Shown here: in pieces, positions 1-5,078 of the stretch
How the letters are laid out: the number at the start of each line of letters is the position of its first letter
Position numbering within the stretch: the first letter of the stretch is position 1
Assembly: GCA_003354225.1 (NCBI GenBank)
Contig: PIVH01000741.1
Coordinates: 1-5,078, forward strand
Direction: 5' to 3'
Origin: Globobulimina sp.
Taxonomy: Eukaryota; Foraminifera; Rotaliida
Length of the DNA: 5,078 nucleotides
Made by a program: the position numbers and the translations under genes
Notes under the pieces: model-generated
What the model was told of the DNA's origin: nothing
Databases searched by the model: none
Seen by the model: only the letters and a program-made list of their open reading frames with translations

Positions 1-17
1 CTGAAAAATTGAAAAAA

Positions 18-43
18 ACGTTTTTCATCAACGTTTTTCATCA
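18..43. repeat. 13-bp tandem direct repeat
   Basis: The unit ACGTTTTTCATCA occurs twice head to tail (18-30 and 31-43). The first copy also pairs with the preceding TGAAAAA (10-16), giving a 7-bp stem with an AACG loop. This is simple AT-rich noncoding sequence and no function is evident. Confidence 0.7.
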
Positions 44-170
44 ATTTATAGATAACAATAACATGTATGCAGCAAATAATTGAATATAATACCAATATTC
101 TCTCAGAATAACGTTTGGAATACAAACGTGTTCGCTATTTAGACAGTGAGTTACAGGTCAAACAAGTGAC

Positions 171-240
171 CAGTAGTAACTGTTGGACTAAGCAGTGAAC
201 CAAAATGAGCCAGTAAATTGTTGGACTGAGCAAGTAAATG
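171..240. repeat. Degenerate direct repeat, about 30 bp, two copies
   Basis: Copies begin at 171 and 211. Both start CAGTA and share TGTTGGACTRAGCA (181-194 and 219-232, one A/G difference), followed by a related AGTGAAC/AGTAAAT tail. A short insertion or deletion separates the copies. They lie just upstream of the MFS gene and could be repeated regulatory elements or neutral tandem drift. Nothing in the sequence decides which. Confidence 0.5.
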
Positions 241-280
241 AATTCGTACAAAATTAAGCTCACAGTTTTTGTTTAACTAC

Positions 281-436
281 ATGCATGATGTGGTCCCTCC
301 GATTATTATACTTTATTATGTTTATTCGATATTCAGGGTTTGGTCGATTTTTTACATTGTTTTTATTGTGGCAAGGAATGTCAAACTCGCAAATTGGTAT
401 AATATTAAGTGTTGCAATATTATCCAGAACCATTAG
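281..436 (+). other. Overlapping upstream ATG frame (possible uORF)
   Basis: An ATG at 281 sits four bases before the MFS start and opens a different frame of 51 codons, ending at TAG 434-436 inside the MFS gene. The peptide resembles no known protein and is hydrophobic, as expected from a shifted frame over a transmembrane region. It matters only because a scanning ribosome would meet this ATG first. It may reduce MFS translation, or transcription may start so close that it is skipped. Confidence 0.3.
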
Positions 437-1574
437 TATCTTCATTTTATCCATAATAACAGATTCAAGAAAATATCATAAACATAAAGTTGTAATCATA
501 CAAATTGTAATATTTTTATCAGGTTGCACATCGTTGTTATATTTATTACCACCATATTGGTTACAATATGAGCTCAATAATATACAATTATTTATTTATT
601 TTTTAATCGTCACTATAATTTTTTACCTATTTACATGGTCAGAATATCCTTTAATAATCGCATTGACAATGATTAAGCTCTCGGAAACAAACAATAAAAT
701 AAAGTATGGAATGTATCGGAGTTATGGTGCCATATCATGGGGAATAATGCATTTATTTATTGGGCTCTGTTTAGAGTTTAAAATTATAAGCTTAACCTCT
801 CTGATATTTTTGTATGTGATGTTAATACCATTTAATTTGATTATAAATTATCTAACATTTGGACGAGAAAGTACTAAACCACCAACAAACGAAGATTATG
901 GTACAATAAATATAAAAGAATGCAATAAAGCATCAAAATGGAGCACGTTATTATATATTTTAAATAATCCAAGCATACTAAGTACAGTTTTGTTGATATT
1001 TTGTGTTGGCGGTGGCAGGAATGTATTGGAATCATTTTTATTTATTTATATTTATACACAATATGCAAACAGTTTATTTTTATATGGTTTGTTAGGACTT
1101 TCTGTATTAATTACTATAACATTTGAATTTCCTTTATTTATATTTGAGAAACCATTGGTGAAATACTTCGGATTTCGTGTTATGATAATATTTGGTTCGA
1201 TATTTTTAATTATTCGATTTGTGGGATATACCCTGTTGAATGATAATACATTGATTTATGGATTCTTACTAATTGAATTTCTTCACGGTTTGTCCTTTGC
1301 GTTAATTGACATGTCAATGGTTACCATTTGCAGTGATTTATTTCCATATAATATGCAAATCATTGCTCAAGGTTTATTAACTGTTATTAAATCAGGCATT
1401 GCGCCGTTTATATTTGTGCTAATAGCTGGTGTTATATTTGATAAATTTGGCGGGATTTTGTTGTTTCGGTGTATGGCGGTCACAGAAGCAGTTGCATTGA
1501 TTTTATTTGTTATCTTGACCACAAATAATAAATTAAAAAGTCAAACGGAAATGCAACTTGCAAATGGAGTGTAA
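285..1574 (+). CDS. MFS transporter, MFS_1-like / MFSD6-type family
   Basis: This is an intact, intronless 429-residue integral membrane carrier of the major facilitator superfamily, close to the usual 12-helix length. Predicted helices fall near residues 5-29, 35-58, 67-90, 99-127, 146-165, 168-190, 220-243, 247-275, 276-290, 297-318, 322-347 and 358-412 (the last span holds two). A hydrophilic loop (about 193-218) separates the two halves. Family-type motifs are visible: YGMYRSYGAISWG (141-153) matches the 'YGr.R.wGs.g.g' signature after helix 4, and FLHGLSFAL (332-340) with AQG at 361-363 matches the 'LHG..f.....AQG' signature of MFS_1-like proteins. The substrate cannot be read; relatives are annotated as nucleoside, sugar or unknown carriers. 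Two tandem ATGs (285 and 288) begin the frame and an in-frame TAA at 255 precludes a longer start. An out-of-frame ATG lies four bases upstream. It ends in TAA, 76 bases before the next ATG. Confidence 0.88.
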   Translation: MMWSLRLLYFIMFIRYSGFGRFFTLFLLWQGMSNSQIGIILSVAILSRTISIFILSIITDSRKYHKHKVVIIQIVIFLSGCTSLLYLLPPYWLQYELNNIQLFIYFLIVTIIFYLFTWSEYPLIIALTMIKLSETNNKIKYGMYRSYGAISWGIMHLFIGLCLEFKIISLTSLIFLYVMLIPFNLIINYLTFGRESTKPPTNEDYGTINIKECNKASKWSTLLYILNNPSILSTVLLIFCVGGGRNVLESFLFIYIYTQYANSLFLYGLLGLSVLITITFEFPLFIFEKPLVKYFGFRVMIIFGSIFLIIRFVGYTLLNDNTLIYGFLLIEFLHGLSFALIDMSMVTICSDLFPYNMQIIAQGLLTVIKSGIAPFIFVLIAGVIFDKFGGILLFRCMAVTEAVALILFVILTTNNKLKSQTEMQLANGV

Positions 1575-1650
1575 CAGCTACATGTACAATAATCATAATT
1601 CAGACTGTTTTAATTAACTTATAATCTCCGATATTATTAACTTGTATACA
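1575..1650. promoter_or_regulatory. 76-bp intergenic spacer carrying 3' and 5' signals
   Basis: This short AT-rich gap separates the MFS stop from the LRR start, so the transporter's 3' end and any independent LRR promoter must share it or overlap coding sequence. There is no exact AATAAA; ACAATAATCATAATT near 1585-1600 is the nearest A/T-rich candidate. Such a gap fits a very compact genome or co-transcription with later processing. Confidence 0.35.
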
Positions 1651-2502
1651 ATGAAAACAAGCACATCGTTCCCTTTACCAACTAGATATTGTAAATATCA
1701 TCTATTTGGACGATGTAAAGCAACACTTTGCAACCATACACATGACATTGCAAAAGCAAAACTCGTTAGTTGTCGGAAAATGAATGTGCATGCATCAAAT
1801 GCTGACATGGATCATATTATCAGTTTCATAAAAGATAATTCTCATATCGAACATTTAAATTTTGGAAGAAATCACATTTCCAACAAACATGCAAATGAAA
1901 TAGCTCAATTATTAGTGTGTCCACACCGTAAAATATTAAGTTTATGTTTAGATTCAACGTGTTTAGGAAGATCCGGATTTATTGCAATTATAAACGCTGC
2001 ATCAAAGTCACGACACTTAACATATTTAGATGTTTCAGATACTAATTGTATACCAACTATATCTTCAGAAATGATTGAATATCATACAAACGAGCTCGAG
2101 GTGATACAGTCTATTATAACATTATTATCATCAATAAAGTGTAATATCCAACATTTAATAATCGGACATAATAAACTACATTATGCTCAATGTAAATTCA
2201 TTGCGAAATATGCAGCAAAACGTGGTTTAATAACATTGGATTTATTTGGAAATGAACTTAGTGCAAAGCAATTATGTGATATTCAGGATGATTTGTATTT
2301 GAATAGAAGAAGAATATTAACTGATGAGATTGATAAAATTAAAGAGATACCGATATGTATACAATTAATGATTGCTGAATATTCCATTCATAAATCACAA
2401 TCTTTTTACAGATGTTTTAAATGGGAACCGCGGCGATCACAGTCTGTTTACCGATGTTTTAAATGGGAATTGACATCTTCAAGAATCTGTTCAAGAATCT
2501 GA
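1651..2502 (+). CDS. CCCH zinc finger + leucine-rich repeat (RNI-like) protein
   Basis: This intact frame encodes 283 residues. I start it at the ATG at 1651; the frame is open three codons further up, but only to a TTG. The N-terminus carries one CCCH-type zinc finger, C14-X7-C22-X4-C27-X3-H31, in the context YCKYHLFGRCKATLC. Such fingers usually bind RNA or serve in ubiquitin ligases of the makorin type. Residues about 46-205 are irregular leucine-rich repeats of ribonuclease-inhibitor type (HIEHLNFGRNHIS, ILSLCLDSTCLG, LTYLDVSDTN, IQHLIIGHNKL, LITLDLFGNEL), likely a protein-binding curved solenoid. A helical tail with IPICIQLMIAEYSI (233-246) follows. The C-terminus is a 14-residue tandem duplication (249-262 and 263-276, SQSxYRCFKWE) and SSRICSRI. 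The protein is probably soluble and no signal peptide is seen. Its bases 2007-2076 recur exactly at the window end. Partner and pathway are unknown. Confidence 0.8.
   Translation: MKTSTSFPLPTRYCKYHLFGRCKATLCNHTHDIAKAKLVSCRKMNVHASNADMDHIISFIKDNSHIEHLNFGRNHISNKHANEIAQLLVCPHRKILSLCLDSTCLGRSGFIAIINAASKSRHLTYLDVSDTNCIPTISSEMIEYHTNELEVIQSIITLLSSIKCNIQHLIIGHNKLHYAQCKFIAKYAAKRGLITLDLFGNELSAKQLCDIQDDLYLNRRRILTDEIDKIKEIPICIQLMIAEYSIHKSQSFYRCFKWEPRRSQSVYRCFKWELTSSRICSRI
2007..2076 (+). repeat. 70-bp exact repeat, copy 1 (inside LRR gene)
   Basis: These bases recur without a mismatch at 5009-5078. Here they code for LRR residues about S120 to I142 (LTYLDVSDTN region), so this is the native copy. The copies differ at the preceding base (A 2006, C 5008). 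Confidence 0.95.
2395..2478 (+). repeat. 42-bp tandem duplication in the 3' end of the LRR gene
   Basis: Units 2395-2436 and 2437-2478 each encode 14 residues, SQSFYRCFKWEPRR then SQSVYRCFKWELTS. DNA identity is high over the first 33 bases and drops in the last three codons, so the duplication is recent but not brand new. The unit length is a multiple of three, so the frame is kept. It extends the protein past the LRR core. Confidence 0.85.
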
Positions 2503-2525
2503 TTTTATATATGTTCAAGAATCTG
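2478..2525 (+). repeat. TTCAAGAATCTG, three copies spanning the LRR stop codon
   Basis: The 12-bp unit is found at 2478-2489, 2490-2501 (tandem) and, after a 12-base gap, 2514-2525. The second copy supplies the TGA stop at 2500-2502, so expansion or contraction here moves or preserves the end of the LRR protein. This looks like replication slippage next to the 42-bp duplication. Confidence 0.8.
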
Positions 2526-2571
2526 GTTTCTTTCTTGATTTAGAGAAAGAGCCATAATCAGCTTTGATGTT

Positions 2572-2577
2572 AATAAA
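2572..2577 (+). terminator. AATAAA, candidate poly(A) signal of the LRR gene
   Basis: An exact AATAAA lies about 70 bases after the LRR stop. A second one follows at 2620-2625. Either could direct cleavage and polyadenylation, but the region is so A/T-rich that chance occurrence is quite possible. Confidence 0.35.
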
Positions 2578-2619
2578 TTTTGTATTTGTATATCGCAGCA
2601 TTATAGCTTAATTAATAAT

Positions 2620-2625
2620 AATAAA
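2620..2625 (+). terminator. AATAAA, second candidate poly(A) signal
   Basis: An exact AATAAA sits in the A/T-rich run after the LRR gene, about 118 bases past its stop, and is followed by TTTGTACATGTTTGT, a T/G-rich stretch of the kind found downstream of cleavage sites. This makes it slightly the better of the two candidates. Confidence 0.35.
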
Positions 2626-2654
2626 AACTAAATTTGTACATGTTTGTCGTTTAA

Positions 2655-2837
2655 AATCTGATCATCGATCCGGGACGATCCCAAAACAGTTTTAAAAATA
2701 ATCATTGGCCTTTTCAGGTGCCACGAAATATGATTTTATTGTTGTATTACTCAGATGAACGCATTGCGAGTATGTTAAATTCTGCAGTTTTTCACAACTG
2801 TGAGAGAATGTACCAACGCATCACTCAGTTGTGTTGA
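2655..2837 (+). other. Open segment, possible exon of the cryptic gene
   Basis: This frame is free of stops from a TAA at 2652 to the TGA at 2835-2837. Its second half, from ATG 2730, reads MILLLYYSDERIASMLNSAV and continues to RMYQRITQLC, which has the amino-acid balance of real coding sequence. I do not recognise it. TTTTCAG ends at 2717, so an exon could begin at 2718; alternatively 2718 is the GT donor of a 70-bp intron ending at TCTGCAG 2787. It overlaps the segment starting at 2788 in another frame, so both cannot be coding over their full lengths unless the gene is frameshifted. Confidence 0.3.
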
Positions 2838-3552
2838 TTATAAAAATATAAACGAAGTCAAGCAATGTGTCGAAGAAGTAAATGTATTAAATATAATAAT
2901 ACCACCACCACCTCCACTTAGTCCACATGAAGGTGTTTATCTGTTTATGTTTATCACTGTCCTCATAAGGGGTTGTTCTTATATTGCGCAATATAAGAAC
3001 AACCCCTAACTAATGTCACTAAAAAATCATTTAAGAGTTGGTAAGCACGTTTTTACGCACACAAAAAAGGAAATGGTTGGAAAATACTATGTACAGTTTG
3101 CAAACATATATATCAAACAACAAATCAATAATTAAAAAAATTAACATTATACAATATACACAGTTATTAGACAGACATCAAATGGAGATTTATCAGAGTC
3201 ATCAGACTTACCATTGAGCTCTAAATATATTAATATTATAAATAAAATCTTAGACTCTAAGCCAATTATTAGAGCCCCTAAGCCATTGATATCGTTTGTA
3301 TATTATAATATATCACCACAACAAAAAGATAATCAACGTGATCATGATGTACATATTGAGGTTAATGATTTATTGGATGCAAAAATACCATTTAATGATA
3401 GAGTTAATATAAATTTGAGGAAAAGAGCGGCACTTTTAAGAAAAGTTAAAGATAAAAAAGATAAAAAGAAAATACCAAAATTCAGATATTCAAAACATGG
3501 CAAATTATCACATTTATTGCGTAATAAAAAAAGACATTCATATCATCGATGA
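2788..3552 (+). CDS. Cryptic spliced gene, 3' exons, basic C-terminus, unknown function
   Basis: I do not recognise this gene. Two open segments in one frame are proposed: 2788-2932 (after a TCTGCAG acceptor) and 3164-3552 (after ACACAG), with intron 2933-3163 between them. Joined in phase they give 177 residues ending at TGA 3550-3552. The first segment has a Cys-containing helical stretch, then IIIPPPPPLSPHE, a proline run of the SH3/WW/profilin-ligand kind. The second is hydrophilic, with a Ser/Asp patch, a Lys/Pro stretch and a strongly basic tail (LRKRAALLRKVKDKKDKKK and onward) that could act as a nuclear signal or bind nucleic acid. Neither segment contains an in-frame ATG, so these must be internal or terminal exons, or a pseudogene. 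The 5' end is unresolved (see 2655-2837). Exon limits are inferred from splice-like motifs only. Confidence 0.35.
2933..3163 (+). other. Candidate 231-bp intron carrying the palindrome
   Basis: The donor is AAG|GTGTTT and the acceptor is ACACAG|TTATTA. Removing it joins two segments in phase (one base plus two bases of a codon) and skips three in-frame TAA codons (3007, 3133, 3142). An alternative exists: a 40-codon open stretch, ATG 3013 to TAA 3133-3135, lies inside in the same frame, and a strong GTAAGC donor motif at 3041 is unexplained. The limits are therefore uncertain. Confidence 0.3.
2968..3007. repeat. Perfect 40-bp palindrome with no loop
   Basis: Bases 2968-2987 (AGGGGTTGTTCT then TATATTGC) are the exact reverse complement of 2988-3007, with the centre at TTGC|GCAA. 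There is no mismatch and no spacer; pairing stops abruptly at both ends. It could form a cruciform, or a hairpin in single strands or RNA. It may be a small inverted-repeat insertion, a replication fold-back, or an assembly artefact. Confidence 0.92.
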
Positions 3553-3698
3553 AAATATTGATAATTATAAATATACCAACTTTTTGTGTGATCATTGGTG
3601 ACAAATTAAATATAAAATTCTTTTTGTTTTGTGTGATCATTATTACGTGTCTAACTCACACTGTGTCACTTCAGCTTTTTTCACTTCAGCTCTCCAGC
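3553..3698. promoter_or_regulatory. AT-rich stretch with repeats before the ART gene
   Basis: This lies between the stop of the cryptic gene (3552) and the ATG at 3699. The ART frame stays open upstream to an ATG at 3549 and would encode a very hydrophobic leader, but base composition and direct repeats make this look noncoding. TTTTGTGTGATCATT occurs at 3582-3596 and 3627-3641, and TCACTTCAGCT at 3666-3676 and 3681-3691. TTTTTTCACTTCAG ending at 3689 is an excellent splice acceptor, so an intron may end here and the ART reading could begin in an upstream exon. If the leader is real it would act as a signal anchor. Confidence 0.4.
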
Positions 3699-5047
3699 AT
3701 GTCAGCAAGAAAAAATGAGATGAAAAATAGAATAAATGATGTACCTTGTAATTCATTGGCAAACCATGTTGAAAATAGATATGAAATTGGTGACATTAAA
3801 GAAAGTGAAGATATATTCGATGTACAATTTGCAGATATCCCACCTGCTAAATTCAAAGGATACCATGGTCGATTAGTTGGTTGTAATGGAGATTGTGGCT
3901 CTCAATTTTCACAATTTATCGATTATTGTGTTCATCAAAAAGTTAATTCACAATATATATGTCTGTTAATTATATATTTACATCTGATCATAGTCTTCGT
4001 TTCCTGTCCCAGGCATTTCCAGAACAACAAATATGGAATGAAACGATTAAAGCAGCATTGTATTCGTCTGGCGATCAATTCCCATTAAGACAACTGTTGA
4101 TTGAATTGATGCAAACAAATCAGATAAATAATAAAAACGATATTTATGACGATTTAATGAAAGAAAATTATTTCGTTAAAAACGATAACGATGTTTACAG
4201 GATCAAAGAATTAATATTCCATTTTTTTTTAGATAATCATACTGATATTTTACAGCAATTAGCAAATTCAACGTGCTGTATTCCAAACAGATCATTGTTA
4301 GACGAAGTATATGCATATAATCAGAGACAACCACAACATAATAATAATCACTGTATTCCAATTGATTTGGAAGCAATTCAAAACAGAATAATTCGTCTTA
4401 AATCAGGGCAGAAATATGCTGCAATGAAGGAAAAAAACTGTGCACTGTCAAATGCAGAAATATTAAGTATTTTATTATACTGCGATTATGATATATTTGC
4501 TAATCGAATGCGAGCTTCCCATCGCGAAGAAAATCTTAATTCCTGTGAATGGAGGGCATTATTTTCCTGTTTACATTCAGGAATCAGCAAAATTCATAAA
4601 GTGTTTCATTTTAAAAATAAGCGTTTCCATTCGAAATATGTGAAATATCGAAAGGATAACAAATTATTTCGCGGGTTACATGATGTTTCATTGAATGCTG
4701 ATCAACAAACCCAACCATTGCATACAATTACCAGTTTTTCAGAATGCTGTGCTGTTGCGAACTCATTCACGTTTGGTGATGGTCTGATAATTGTTGTACA
4801 GGATGCATTTCAGGCAATTTATAGAGGGGATGTTAAAGCGGCGGATGTTTCGTGGATTTCAGCCTTTTCAAATGAAATTGAATGGATTGTACTGCCGGTT
4901 ACATTGACGTCCATCGCAAACGTAACAAATGATAGGAATTATTGCAGATATTTAAGGGGAGGACATGTTGAAATGTATAGAACTAAGTTTGAGGAAAACG
5001 AATGTAACGTCACGACACTTAACATATTTAGATGTTTCAGATACTAA
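3699..5047 (+). CDS. ADP-ribosyltransferase-fold protein, one probable intron, 3' end chimeric
   Basis: The C-terminal half is a mono-ADP-ribosyltransferase (R-S-E class) domain. The arginine is in KLFRGLHD (codon 4670), the beta-strand serine in TITSFSECCAVANSF (codon 4733), and the ExE pair in SNEIEWIVLP (codons 4874 and 4880). The order, spacing and E-x-E form match arginine-type transferases that use NAD+ to modify proteins; activity is inferred. Upstream lie LSNAEILSILLYCDYD and a helical region also found before such domains in protists. The proposed model uses exons 3699-3941 and 4013-5047, 425 residues in all; the first carries ENRYEIGDIKESEDIFD and a Cys-containing RLVGCNGDCGS. Without splicing, an ATG at 3959 gives 362 residues with the same catalytic part, which is the fallback model. 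No signal peptide is seen with the 3699 start. The last 13 residues and TAA come from a 70-bp copy of LRR-gene DNA in a shifted frame, so the native C-terminus is missing. The substrate is unknown. Confidence 0.68.
3942..4012 (+). other. Candidate 71-bp intron in the ART gene
   Basis: Two good coding frames meet here and need a frame change. The acceptor TCTTCGTTTCCTGTCCCAG|GC is rich in pyrimidines and convincing. The donor AAAAA|GTTAAT at 3942 keeps phase 0 but is weak. Alternatives that also keep the frame are 3930-4012 (83 bp) and 3965-3993 (29 bp, GTTAAT to CATAG). The better-looking donor GTCTGT at 3961 with the same acceptor would shift the frame into an early stop, so I reject it. Confidence 0.45.
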
Positions 5048-5078
5048 TTGTATACCAACTATATCTTCAGAAATGATT
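5009..5078 (+). repeat. 70-bp exact repeat, copy 2 (runs to window end)
   Basis: This is identical to 2007-2076 and offset by 3002 bases. Here it is read in another frame as the last residues of the ART gene (VTTLNIFRCFRY and TAA 5045-5047). The match continues to the last base, so its true length is unknown. Copy 2 is the foreign copy, since the LRR frame is intact at copy 1 and broken here. Confidence 0.95.

Larger units (their letters stand above)
1..284. other. Noncoding leader upstream of the MFS gene
   Basis: No convincing coding frame is visible on either strand. It holds the 13-bp tandem repeat, a hairpin formed by ACGTTTG (111-117) and CAAACGT (123-129) around a 5-base loop, and a degenerate repeat at 171-240. 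A CTCACAG ending at 265 could be a splice acceptor, in which case part of the leader would be a 5' UTR intron. The promoter of the MFS gene should lie here, but I see no unambiguous core element. Confidence 0.5.

Noticed and set aside
260-454. 64-residue open frame on the - strand
   Set aside because: It is the antisense of the MFS start region, with no domain or supporting context, so it is a shadow of the real gene.
2672-2682. GGGA/TCCC mini-hairpin as part of a tRNA or structured RNA
   Set aside because: The stem has only four base pairs and no other arms of a tRNA can be drawn around it.
2770-2787. 18-base GTATGT...TGCAG that looks like a complete mini-intron
   Set aside because: The ends are textbook, but its removal changes no frame: the open frame at 2655-2837 reads through it without a stop. 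Only the ends argue for it.
2968-3007. Palindrome as a rho-independent terminator
   Set aside because: There is no T-tract after the second arm, and all other evidence points to a eukaryote.
3013-3135. 40-residue ATG-initiated frame as a separate small gene
   Set aside because: It lies inside a candidate intron and has no recognisable motif. A frame of this size is expected by chance, so it is mentioned only under the intron.
3549-4088. 179-residue frame as one unspliced membrane protein overlapping the ART frame
   Set aside because: The start lies in AT-rich repeats, and the tail after about 3941 is the shifted frame of the ART gene. Only the middle part (3690-3941) looks coding, and it fits as the ART first exon.
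3699-5047. ART gene as a bacterial-type secreted toxin
   Set aside because: There is no secretion signal with the favoured start, no toxin-type partner gene, and introns are likely. It reads as a host cellular protein.
1-5078. Operon or defence-system reading of the same-strand genes
   Set aside because: The genes have no functional link, are separated by intron-bearing eukaryotic sequence, and lack ribosome binding sites.

Overview
This is an AT-rich eukaryotic window, most likely from a free-living or parasitic protist. The evidence is the protein families present (an MFSD6-type MFS carrier, a CCCH zinc finger fused to ribonuclease-inhibitor-type LRRs, and an ADP-ribosyltransferase of a kind common in protist genomes), open frames that make sense only if short introns are removed, AATAAA-like signals, and no credible bacterial ribosome binding sites or operon layout. 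The standard code fits: TAA and TGA both end frames. The lineage cannot be fixed from the sequence. A rhizarian or foraminiferan-like protist is only a guess from the gene families.

Layout, all on the + strand. Positions 1-284 are a noncoding leader with small direct and inverted repeats. Positions 285-1574 hold an intact intronless MFS transporter. After only 76 bases, positions 1651-2502 hold an intact CCCH finger + LRR protein whose C-terminus is a young 14-residue tandem duplication. Positions 2503 to about 3552 hold two candidate poly(A) signals, then a cryptic, probably spliced gene. Its last open segment (stop at 3552) has no ATG at all, and a likely intron carries a perfect 40-bp palindrome. 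Positions 3699-5047 hold an ADP-ribosyltransferase-fold gene with one probable short intron and a readable R-S-ExE catalytic triad.

The last 70 bases (5009-5078) are an exact copy of 2007-2076, inside the LRR gene but read in another frame. The final 13 residues and the stop codon of the ART gene are therefore borrowed from LRR sequence, and its true C-terminus is unknown. This may be an assembly overlap, a circular or tandem 3002-bp unit, or a real rearrangement.

Nothing shows that the genes act together. A transporter, an LRR/zinc-finger protein and an ART are ordinary accessory genes of a compact protist genome. I see no RNA genes, CRISPR array, transposase, or prokaryotic or viral defence system.
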